Source of the DNA: Shewanella sp. NFH-SH190041
GTDB taxonomy: Bacteria; Pseudomonadota; Gammaproteobacteria; Enterobacterales; Shewanellaceae
Assembly: GCF_024363255.1 (NCBI RefSeq)
Contig: NZ_AP026070.1
Span: 1,860,001 to 1,924,000, forward strand
Reading direction: 5' to 3'
DNA length: 64,000 bases
Shown here: one piece after another, positions 56,500-64,000 of the stretch
Position numbering within the stretch: position 1 is the stretch's first letter
How the letters are laid out: each line of letters begins with the position of its first letter
The notes under the pieces: model-generated
Told to the model about the DNA's origin: nothing
Seen by the model: only the letters and a program-made list of their open reading frames with translations
The model's database searches: none
Position numbers and translations under genes: made by a program

Positions 56500-57630
56500 T
56501 TAGAGATCGAAATCCAAAAATTCGTTTTCATCAATGGCCGAATCAATCTGGCCTACTAAATAAGAGGAGACTTCCACTTCCTGTGGTGCCACCTGTACTG
56601 AATCACTCTCCAGCCAGTTTTTCATCCAAGGCAGTGGATTGTTGATTTCGGCATAGGGCAGTGGCAGATGAACCGCCTTCATGCGCTGGTTAGTAATGTA
56701 TTCCACATACTGACACAGGATCTGCTCATTAAGACCGATCATGGAGCCATCTTTAAACAGGTAGTGAGCCCAAGCTTTTTCCTGCTCGGCTGCCCGCACA
56801 AACAGCTCATAGGCTTCTTGGTGACATTCCCGGGCAATTTCAGCCATTTCAGGATCATCTTTACCCGCTTGCATCAGGTTGATCATATGCTGGGTGCCAT
56901 TAAGGTGCAGTGCTTCATCCCGAGCGATCAGACGGATAATTTTGGCGTTACCTTCCATGACTTTGCGCTCAGCAAAGGCAAAAGAGCAGGCAAAGCTGAC
57001 ATAAAAGCGAATGGCTTCCAAGGCATTCACAGACATCATGCACAGGTAAAGCCGCTTTTTCAGCTCACGCAGTGAAACAGTGACTTCACCTGTGGTTGTG
57101 GTGTGGGTGCCTTCGCCGTGCAGTTCATATACCTGGGTGAGGCGGATCAGCTCGTCATAGTAAACGGAAATATCTTCTGCCCGCTTCAGGATCTCTTTGT
57201 TAACCACGATATCGTCGAACACTTTACCCGGGTCATTGACGATATTACGGATGATATGGGTATAAGAGCGGGAGTGAATGGTTTCTGAAAATGACCAGGT
57301 CTCAATCCAGGTTTCTAATTCCGGCAACGAGACCAGTGGCAAAAATGCTACATTGGGGCTGCGGCCCTGAATGGAGTCCAGCAGAGTCTGGTACTTCAGG
57401 TTGGAGATAAAGATATGCTGTTCGTGATCCGGCAGTTTGCCGTAATCAATTTTGTCACGGCTGACATCCACCTCTTCTGGCCGCCAGAAAAAAGACAGCT
57501 GCTTTTCAATCAGCTTTTCAAAAACTTCGTATTTTTGTTGATCATAGCGGGCAACGTTGACCGGCTGACCGAAAAACATCGGCTCTTTAGTCGGGTCATT
57601 AGGGGTGTGACAAAAGGTTGAATAAGCCAT
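56500..57630 (-). CDS. nrdB: Ribonucleotide reductase class Ia, beta subunit
   Basis: This 376-aa R2 subunit carries the di-iron tyrosyl radical. Iron ligands and radical surroundings are visible: [32 protein letters not shown] (radical Tyr region) and [17 protein letters not shown]. The C-terminal tail, which binds NrdA, is acidic ([14 protein letters not shown]). It lies 58 bases after nrdA on the same strand. Confidence 0.97.
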   Translation of the reverse strand: MAYSTFCHTPNDPTKEPMFFGQPVNVARYDQQKYEVFEKLIEKQLSFFWRPEEVDVSRDKIDYGKLPDHEQHIFISNLKYQTLLDSIQGRSPNVAFLPLVSLPELETWIETWSFSETIHSRSYTHIIRNIVNDPGKVFDDIVVNKEILKRAEDISVYYDELIRLTQVYELHGEGTHTTTTGEVTVSLRELKKRLYLCMMSVNALEAIRFYVSFACSFAFAERKVMEGNAKIIRLIARDEALHLNGTQHMINLMQAGKDDPEMAEIARECHQEAYELFVRAAEQEKAWAHYLFKDGSMIGLNEQILCQYVEYITNQRMKAVHLPLPYAEINNPLPWMKNWLESDSVQVAPQEVEVSSYLVGQIDSAIDENEFLDFDL

Positions 57631-57688
57631 ATTGCTCTGTTCCTGACAAAGGGGCCTGTTCGGCCCCAGGGTATAACACTAAAACGGT

Positions 57689-59977
57689 TTAGATCTTACA
57701 GGCCCCGCCTGCGCAGCCATCGTCTTCCTGCTCTATGGCCGTCAGTTCATCATAGTGATCTGATGCGCCATCCCGGGTGTTATGGTAGTAAAGGGTCTTA
57801 ACCCCTAATTTATACGCCGTCAGCAGATCTTTAAGCAACTGCTGCATAGGCACTTTATGTCCGGGGAAGCGGGCTGGATCATAATTGGTATTTGCTGAAA
57901 TCGCCTGATCGATAAATTTCTGCATAATTCCCACCAGCTGCAGATAGCCTTCATTATTCGGCATCTGCCACAGCAGCTCATAATTGTGTTTCAGCTCGTC
58001 AAAATCCGGTACCACCTGTTTCAGTTGGCCATCTTTACTGGCTTTCACACTGATAAGCCCGCGTGGTGGCTCAATACCATTGGTGGCATTGGAGATCTGC
58101 GATGAGGTCTCTGATGGCATCAGTGCTGACAGAGTTGAATTACGCAGGCCGTGACGCACGATATCCTGGCGTAGCCCTTCCCAATCCAGATGCAGCGGCT
58201 CATTGGTGATCTTGTCCAGTTCACGCTTATAGGTATCAATGGGCAAGATCCCTTTGGCATAGTTGGTATCAGCAAAGGATGGGCAGGCACCTTGCTCCCG
58301 GGCCAGCTTCATTGACGCTTGCAGCAGGTAATACTGCATGGCTTCAAAGGTTTTATGGGTCAGGTTGTTAGCGCTGCCATCTGAGTACTTCACGCCGTGT
58401 TTGGCCAGATAATTGGCAAAGTTGATCACGCCAATACCTAAGGTGCGACGATTCATCGATGCATTTTGCGCCGCTTTAATCGGGTAGTCCTGATAATCCA
58501 GCAGGCTATCTAATGCCCGTACGGCGAGGTCGGCTAAATGCTCAAGCTCAGCTAAGTTATCAATTGCGCCCAGGTTCAGCGCCGACAGTGTACAAAGGGC
58601 AATTTCCCCTTCAGCGTCATCCACGGCATTGAGTGGTTTGGTTGGCAATGCAATTTCCAAGCACAGGTTAGACTGGCGGATTGGCGCAACCTTGGCATCA
58701 AACGGGCTATGGGTATTACAGTGATCCACATTCTGGATATAAATACGACCGGTGGAGGCGCGCTCCTGCATCAGCAGTGAAAAGAGCTCTGATGCTCTCA
58801 CTGCCTTTTTACGGATACTGTCATCTTGCTCGTACTGTAGGTACAGGCGTTCAAATTCATCCTGATCTTCAAAGAAGGCATCATAGAGACCGGGTACATC
58901 CGATGGGCTGAACAGGGTAATATTGCCACCTTTGATCAGTCGGGTGTACATCAGCTTGTTGAGCTGTACGCCGTAATCCAAATGGCGGATACGGTTATCT
59001 TCCACCCCGCGGTTATTTTTCAGTACCAGCAGGGATTCCACTTCTAAATGCCAAATAGGGTAGAACAGTGTAGCGGCCCCACCGCGCACGCCACCTTGGG
59101 AGCATGACTTCACTGCGGTCTGGAAATATTTATAAAACGGCAAGCAACCAGTATGGAAGGCTTCACCGCCACGGATTGGGCTGCCCAGCGCGCGAATACG
59201 GCCAGCATTGATACCAATGCCTGCACGCTGGCTGACATATTTAACGATGGAGGAGGCGGTCGCATTGATGGAGTCTAAGCTGTCACCGCACTCGATCAGC
59301 ACGCAGGAGCTGAACTGACGGGTAGGCGTCCGCACACCCGACATAATGGGAGTGGGCAGCGAAATCTTAAAGGTAGACACCGCATCATAGAAATCTTTGA
59401 TGTATTGCAGCCGGGTTTCACGTGGGTAACGGGCAAATAGGCAAGCTGCAACCAGAATGTAGAGGAACTGCGCGCTCTCATACACTTCTCCGCTCACCCG
59501 GTTCTGCACCAAGTATTTGCCTTCCAGCTGTTTTACCGCCGCATATGAGAACGTCATATCGCGCCAGTGATCCACATAGCTGTCGAGAATATCTAACTCT
59601 TCTTTGCTGTAATCTTCCAGCAGGTGGCGGTCATATTTGCCCAGATCCACCAGGCGAGTGATATGGTCATACAGTGCTGGTGGCTCAAAACGGCCATAGG
59701 CTTTTTTACGCAGGTGGAATACTGCCAGTCGGGCGGCCAAGAACTGATAGTCCGGTGACTCTGGCGAGATCAGATCTGCGGCGGCTTTGATAATGGTTTC
59801 ATGAATCGCTTCAGTGGGAATGCCATCATAGAATTGCAGGTGAGAGCGCAGCTCCACTTCCGAGACGGAAACCTTGTCCAACCCCTCGGCTGCCCAAGTA
59901 ATGACACGGTGGATTTTGTCCAGGTCAATGTTTTCCCGTTCACCACTACGTTTGGTCACTGTCATATTGCTATTCAT
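57689..59977 (-). CDS. nrdA: Ribonucleotide reductase class Ia, alpha subunit
   Basis: This catalytic R1 subunit reduces NDPs to dNDPs. It is 762 aa from ATG 59977, matching E. coli (761 aa). The N-terminal ATP cone (VTKRSGERENIDLDKIHRVI), TRQFSSCVLIECGDSLDSIN, the active-site NLCLEIALPTKP and the C-terminal redox pair CAGGACKI are present. The frame remains open 30 codons upstream, but the family start is MNSNMTVTKR. Two NrdR-type boxes lie about 170-215 bases upstream. Confidence 0.97.
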   Translation of the reverse strand: MNSNMTVTKRSGERENIDLDKIHRVITWAAEGLDKVSVSEVELRSHLQFYDGIPTEAIHETIIKAAADLISPESPDYQFLAARLAVFHLRKKAYGRFEPPALYDHITRLVDLGKYDRHLLEDYSKEELDILDSYVDHWRDMTFSYAAVKQLEGKYLVQNRVSGEVYESAQFLYILVAACLFARYPRETRLQYIKDFYDAVSTFKISLPTPIMSGVRTPTRQFSSCVLIECGDSLDSINATASSIVKYVSQRAGIGINAGRIRALGSPIRGGEAFHTGCLPFYKYFQTAVKSCSQGGVRGGAATLFYPIWHLEVESLLVLKNNRGVEDNRIRHLDYGVQLNKLMYTRLIKGGNITLFSPSDVPGLYDAFFEDQDEFERLYLQYEQDDSIRKKAVRASELFSLLMQERASTGRIYIQNVDHCNTHSPFDAKVAPIRQSNLCLEIALPTKPLNAVDDAEGEIALCTLSALNLGAIDNLAELEHLADLAVRALDSLLDYQDYPIKAAQNASMNRRTLGIGVINFANYLAKHGVKYSDGSANNLTHKTFEAMQYYLLQASMKLAREQGACPSFADTNYAKGILPIDTYKRELDKITNEPLHLDWEGLRQDIVRHGLRNSTLSALMPSETSSQISNATNGIEPPRGLISVKASKDGQLKQVVPDFDELKHNYELLWQMPNNEGYLQLVGIMQKFIDQAISANTNYDPARFPGHKVPMQQLLKDLLTAYKLGVKTLYYHNTRDGASDHYDELTAIEQEDDGCAGGACKI

Positions 59978-60145
59978 TGAAGATTGGCCTTGAAAATATC
60001 TGTAAAAATGGCGGTTTACCCTATATTTTTCTGTTTTAGCCCGGCGCTGTTGTAAAATCTGCTGCAACAGGGGTATTTCAGATCACTTTTAGCTGATTTT
60101 TATCTGTTGTCCGTGAGGCTGAAATTTGTGCTTATTTAGGCTGAA

Positions 60146-60161
60146 ACACAATATATGGTGT
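60146..60161. promoter_or_regulatory. NrdR box 1 upstream of nrdA
   Basis: ACACAATATATGGTGT matches the NrdR consensus (ACACWATATATWGTGT) at nearly every position. NrdR represses ribonucleotide reductase genes. Confidence 0.8.
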
Positions 60162-60176
60162 GTTTTTGGATTTCAG

Positions 60177-60192
60177 ATACAAGATAGTGAGG
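60177..60192. promoter_or_regulatory. NrdR box 2 (degenerate) upstream of nrdA
   Basis: ATACAAGATAGTGAGG starts exactly 31 bases from box 1, three helical turns, the spacing typical of paired NrdR boxes. The sequence is degenerate. The rest of 60193-60402 shows only small hairpins (for example TCAGCC-ATTA-GGCTGA at 60302). Confidence 0.5.
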
Positions 60193-60402
60193 TATTGGCT
60201 GATTTGCAAGATGCGTTTGTGGGGATAATCTGTGAGTATCATGAGGATAATCAGCGCAGTTAGCGGCAGCTAACCCCCAGAGCTGAATTTGCAAAGCACT
60301 TCAGCCATTAGGCTGATTTTTCAGCTGCCGCATTTTGTCAGTTCGATTGCAAAAATAACAACCAACCGGATTAATCGGACGATTTACTGCTTTACATTTG
60401 CT

Positions 60403-61113
60403 TTAAAGCAGTAAAGTCAGTTGCGCTGGATTAGCCAACATGATGGTTGATGGCCAGTTTTCGGGGTGATCCTGCGGGCCGATATAGCCCCAGTGTGCCA
60501 CGCCGCCTTGCATGCCCACCGCCTGAGCGGCCAGCAGATCACGCTCGGCATCCCCCAGATACAGCACTGACTGCGGGGCCATATTACACTGCTGCGCCGC
60601 CAATAACATCGGGGCGCGGTCCGGTTTATTGCGGGTGCAGCTATCACCACTTATTACGCACTGCATCAATGGCAATAGCCCCATCCGTTGTAAGAGGGGG
60701 CGGGTAAAGCGGGCCGGCTTATTGGTAATCACCCCAATAGGGATCTGACGAGAGCGCAAAAACGTCAGTAATGTCTCCATGCCTGCAAACAACTGCGCAT
60801 GTTGGCCATTGACCGTGTTATACCAGTGCAGCATCCGTTGTTGTAACGCCTGTTGAGTCGCCGCTGGCATATCCGGGCAGGCAGCTTGCACCATGGCCAA
60901 GCTGCCATGGGAGGCTGCTGGTCGCATGAGCTTGGCATTACAGCAAGGGAGTCCCGCTTCTTGCAGGGCACAATCAAGCGCGGCAATTAAATCCGGCGCG
61001 GTGTCTACTAAAGTGCCGTCTAAATCAAAGAGGACGGCCTGAATCGGCAGCGTTAAGGATGACGGTGAGGGCTGGGGCGCTGACGCTGTTTTAGATGTCT
61101 GGTGTTGGGTCAC
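60403..61113 (-). CDS. gph: HAD-family phosphatase, Gph/MupP-like
   Basis: This 236-aa HAD phosphatase has motif I in VLFDLDGTLVDT, motif II in VITNKP, Lys in TRNKPDRAP and motif IV in LGDAERDLLAA. The segments GVITNKPARFTRPLLQRMGL and WGYIGPQDHPENW resemble the ubiG-linked MupP group (MurNAc-6-phosphate phosphatase) as well as Gph. It sits downstream of ubiG, as in pseudomonads, which favours a MupP-type assignment. The first 20 residues are a Ser/Pro-rich extension, so a later start is possible. An 11-bp inverted repeat (60383-60415) spans the stop codon. Confidence 0.8.
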   Translation of the reverse strand: MTQHQTSKTASAPQPSPSSLTLPIQAVLFDLDGTLVDTAPDLIAALDCALQEAGLPCCNAKLMRPAASHGSLAMVQAACPDMPAATQQALQQRMLHWYNTVNGQHAQLFAGMETLLTFLRSRQIPIGVITNKPARFTRPLLQRMGLLPLMQCVISGDSCTRNKPDRAPMLLAAQQCNMAPQSVLYLGDAERDLLAAQAVGMQGGVAHWGYIGPQDHPENWPSTIMLANPAQLTLLL

Positions 61114-61284
61114 TGATTTATCCCGCTTGGTATATGACAGATATGCCTGTAGTCACAGTATTAGCAACAATCACTTTGTGCCTCGATGCTCTTACACATG
61201 CACTGCATGAATGACGCGCAATGAATGGTGAGCATTCGTGTGTCAACAGGCATATCCAATTCCAATATCTAGGCTTTGTTAAGC

Positions 61285-61995
61285 TTACTCGGCTCTTTGG
61301 GTGGCAATCATATAATTGACATCCACGCAGGCGGTATATTTAAACAAACCCGTGAGGGGGTTGTAGGTGATCCCCGCCGCATCTCGATTTAACAGTTCAG
61401 TATTGTCCACCATCGCCATCAGCTCAGAGGGCCTGATAAATTTACCGTGATCATGGGTCCCGATCGGGAGCATCTTTAATAGATATTCAGCTCCGATAAT
61501 GGTTTCCACATAAGAGCGCAGATTACGGTTGATGGTAGAGAAAAATACCCAACCGCCGGGCTTGACCATCTCACAGCAGGCTTGGATGACTGATTGAGGA
61601 TCTGGGACATGCTCAAGCATTTCCATACAGGTGACAACGTCATAGTGCGCCTGATGGTCATGGCTATGCTGCTCTGCGGTATCGCGGCAGTAATCAATCA
61701 ATACGCCGGTTTCCAGTGCATGGAGCTTGGCCACTTCCAAGGGCTCTTGTCCCATATCTAAACCGGTTACCCTGGCCCCAAGACGCGCCATACTCTCAGA
61801 TAAAATACCGCCGCCGCAGCCGACATCCAACACGGCTTTACCGAAGATGCCACCGGCATGATCGTCAATATAATTGAGCCGCAGCGGGTTGAGTTGATGC
61901 AGGGGCTTGAATTCACCGTTGGGATCCCACCAGCTGGCAGCCATTTTTTCAAATTTGGCGATTTCACTGGGGTCGACATTTTGATGCTGTTCCAT
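61285..61995 (-). CDS. ubiG: Ubiquinone O-methyltransferase UbiG
   Basis: UbiG performs both O-methylations in ubiquinone synthesis with S-adenosylmethionine. This 236-aa protein has [20 protein letters not shown], the SAM motif [31 protein letters not shown] and FFSTINRN. It is divergent from gyrA, the same arrangement as in E. coli. The start ATG has GGTTAATC upstream, a weak ribosome binding site. 61996-62361 holds the divergent promoters. Confidence 0.95.
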   Translation of the reverse strand: MEQHQNVDPSEIAKFEKMAASWWDPNGEFKPLHQLNPLRLNYIDDHAGGIFGKAVLDVGCGGGILSESMARLGARVTGLDMGQEPLEVAKLHALETGVLIDYCRDTAEQHSHDHQAHYDVVTCMEMLEHVPDPQSVIQACCEMVKPGGWVFFSTINRNLRSYVETIIGAEYLLKMLPIGTHDHGKFIRPSELMAMVDNTELLNRDAAGITYNPLTGLFKYTACVDVNYMIATQRAE

Positions 61996-62361
61996 GGATT
62001 AACCTGTTATTGATTTTAATTTAGCTAAACCCGGACATTATGCGGCAGAGGCGAAATATAAAACAATAAAGGGATCACTGGAAAACAGATTGGCATCAGA
62101 TTTTTATTTATCGATAACGCTTAAATAGTAAACAGGGAAAATAGCCATTATCCGGTTTTGTGTTTATTTCAGTGATCTATTCCGGACTTTTTACACACTA
62201 ATGCTGGCTTTTTATGCTGGTATGCCGAGCTTGCTTATTTGATTCAGGGTAAGGTCTGGCGACAATAAATAACTGTGTTAGAATGCCAAATCACGTTTGT
62301 TAGCTGAGTATTGATCGCCTTTACAGGTCGTCAGCTAAATTTTCAGGGGATCGAGCAGTTT

Positions 62362-64000
62362 ATGACTGATCTGGCTTCATCAATTTCGCCAATTAATATT
62401 GAAGACGAACTCAAGAATTCGTACCTCGATTACGCCATGAGTGTGATTGTAGGGCGGGCATTGCCTGACGTGCGGGACGGTTTGAAACCGGTTCACCGTC
62501 GTGTGCTGTTCGCAATGAATGAACTAAAAAATGACTGGAATAAGCCCTACAAAAAATCAGCCCGTGTTGTCGGTGATGTAATCGGTAAATATCACCCTCA
62601 CGGTGACAGTGCAGTTTATGACACGATTGTGCGTATGGCACAGCCTTTCTCCCTGCGCTACACACTGGTAGACGGTCAGGGTAACTTTGGTTCCATCGAC
62701 GGTGACGCTGCTGCGGCAATGCGTTATACCGAGATCCGGATGCAAAAGCTGGCGCATCAGCTGCTGGCTGATCTGGATAAGGAAACTGTTGATTTCGTAC
62801 CAAACTATGACGGTACCGAGCAGATCCCCGCTGTTCTGCCAACTAAGATCCCGAACCTGCTGGTAAACGGTGCATCCGGTATCGCCGTTGGTATGGCAAC
62901 TAATATTCCGCCACACAACCTCAATGAAGTGATTCAGGGCTGTCTGGCATTGATTGATGCTCCTGAGCTGTCCATTGAACAGCTGATGGATTACATTCCT
63001 GGCCCAGATTTCCCAACGGCTGCCTTTATTAATGGTCGCAAAGGGATTATCGACGCCTACCATACCGGTCGGGGTAAAGCCATTATGCGCGCCCGAGCCG
63101 AAGTGGAAACGGAACACAATGGCCGCGAGCGTATTATCGTCACCGAAATTCCTTATCAGGTTAACAAGGCTCGTTTGATCGAAAAGATTGCTGAGCTGGT
63201 TAAAGATAAGAAGATTGAAGGTATCAGTGGCCTGCGCGACGAGTCTGATAAAGACGGTATGCGTATCGTGATTGAGATCAAGCGCGGTGAAGTGGGTGAG
63301 GTGGTACTGAATAACCTGTACTCCCAGACTCAGATGCAGACCTCGTTTGGTATCAACATGGTGGCTCTGGCTAATGGTCAGCCTAAACTGTTCAACCTTA
63401 AGGAGATGCTGGAAGCCTTTATTCTGCACCGCCGTGAGGTTGTGACCCGCCGTACCGTATTTGAACTGCGTAAAGCCCGTGACCGTGCCCATATTCTGGA
63501 AGCATTGGCGGTGGCGCTGGCCAATATTGACCCGATTATTGCACTGATCAAAGCCTCGCCAAGTCCTAGCGACGCCAAAGTTAAGCTGGTGGAACAAGGC
63601 TGGGCACTGGGCAATGTTCAGGGCATGCTGGAAAAAGCCGGTGATGATGCTGCCCGCCCTGAATGGCTGGAGCCTCAATTCGGTATCCGCGATGGTCTGT
63701 ATTTCCTCACTGAGCAACAAGCTCAGGCGATTTTGGACCTGCGTCTGCACAAGCTGACCGGTCTGGAACATGAAAAGATCCTGGCTGAGTATGAAGAGCT
63801 GCTGGAAGTTATCGCCGCGCTGCTGTTTATTCTGCGCAGTCCAGAGCGTCTGATGGAAGTGATCAAAGAAGAGCTGGAAGAAGTGTTGGCGCAATTCGGT
63901 GATGCCCGCCGCACTGAAATCAATGCCAATGAAATTGATATCAGCTTGGAAGATCTGATCAATGAAGAAGACGTGGTAGTTACCCTGTCTCATACCGGTT
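62362..64000 (+). CDS. gyrA: DNA gyrase subunit A, 5' part (runs off window)
   Basis: This is the breakage-reunion subunit of gyrase, with 546 codons inside the window. From ATG 62362 it reads [20 protein letters not shown]. The quinolone region [19 protein letters not shown] keeps Ser83 and Asp87, so no common resistance change is seen. The catalytic Tyr lies in [10 protein letters not shown] at position 122. The C-terminal beta-pinwheel is beyond the edge. Long minus-strand open frames here are shadows of this GC-rich gene. Confidence 0.97.
   Translation, partial: MTDLASSISPINIEDELKNSYLDYAMSVIVGRALPDVRDGLKPVHRRVLFAMNELKNDWNKPYKKSARVVGDVIGKYHPHGDSAVYDTIVRMAQPFSLRYTLVDGQGNFGSIDGDAAAAMRYTEIRMQKLAHQLLADLDKETVDFVPNYDGTEQIPAVLPTKIPNLLVNGASGIAVGMATNIPPHNLNEVIQGCLALIDAPELSIEQLMDYIPGPDFPTAAFINGRKGIIDAYHTGRGKAIMRARAEVETEHNGRERIIVTEIPYQVNKARLIEKIAELVKDKKIEGISGLRDESDKDGMRIVIEIKRGEVGEVVLNNLYSQTQMQTSFGINMVALANGQPKLFNLKEMLEAFILHRREVVTRRTVFELRKARDRAHILEALAVALANIDPIIALIKASPSPSDAKVKLVEQGWALGNVQGMLEKAGDDAARPEWLEPQFGIRDGLYFLTEQQAQAILDLRLHKLTGLEHEKILAEYEELLEVIAALLFILRSPERLMEVIKEELEEVLAQFGDARRTEINANEIDISLEDLINEEDVVVTLSHTG

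Noticed and set aside
62557..63993. A 478-codon minus-strand open frame opposite gyrA
   Set aside because: It lies wholly inside gyrA, whose sense product is unmistakable. Long antisense frames are common in this codon usage.

Overview
The window reads as a chromosomal segment of Shewanella or a very close marine gammaproteobacterium. The support is gene content and order: earP next to an EF-P that carries arginine at the modified position, the fldA/ybfE/ybfF/seqA/pgm block, adhE beside ychE, alaA-yfbR-dgt, the bkd operon followed by nadA and serine tRNAs, and gyrA/ubiG/nrdA/nrdB/yfaE. The species cannot be named from the sequence alone.

Layout. 1-3330 is accessory DNA: an unknown ORF, an IS3-family (IS407-like) element, a two-gene module on the minus strand, and a decayed integron integrase start with its LexA box. 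3555-32868 is mostly conserved chromosome: adhE, ychE, dgt, yfbR, alaA, an NhaC-type antiporter, an OFA-type MFS carrier, efp/earP, the fldA-seqA-pgm block, an FMN lactate-type dehydrogenase, dcuC, astE, bkdA1-A2-B and nadA. 33409-34189 holds four tRNA-Ser(GGA) genes in perfect 231-bp register. 34226-38860 is a mobile-element-rich island with a secreted subtilisin-like protease, an IS481-family fragment, an intact-looking IS3 element and gene remnants. 38883-47117 returns to chromosomal genes (cls, yafD-like, two peptidase-family genes, yeaC, ansA). 47473-51160 is a second integron remnant lying between ansA and sppA, genes that are adjacent in E. coli. 51575-64000 is core: sppA, fadH, yfaE, nrdB, nrdA, a HAD phosphatase, ubiG and the first part of gyrA.

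The most interesting content is the pair of integron remnants. At 47473-49439 three minus-strand cassettes (a 4-fold beta-flower-like protein, a HEPN-like protein, and a frameshifted GIY-YIG protein) are separated by VCR-like attC sites, and the R'' box of each cassette is complementary to that cassette's own 5' boundary. To their right lie an attI-like region, a LexA box and the first codons of intI, all interrupted by an ISAs1-family insertion with a clean 10-bp target duplication. The 1799-3330 locus carries a diverged copy of the same attI/LexA/intI segment in the same orientation, without that insertion and with a different two-gene cassette. Both intI copies appear to end at the same downstream junction, so the platform was probably broken before it was duplicated or spread. 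The cassette products (nuclease-like folds, and a protein with a hydrophobic C-terminal helix and partner gene) suggest phage-defence or toxin-type functions, but this is inference.

Other structure: a roughly 230-260-bp dispersed intergenic repeat with inverted ends occurs three times (17347, 32986, 38540). A perfect 14-bp palindrome precedes bkdA1, and a pair of NrdR-type boxes 31 bp apart precedes nrdA.
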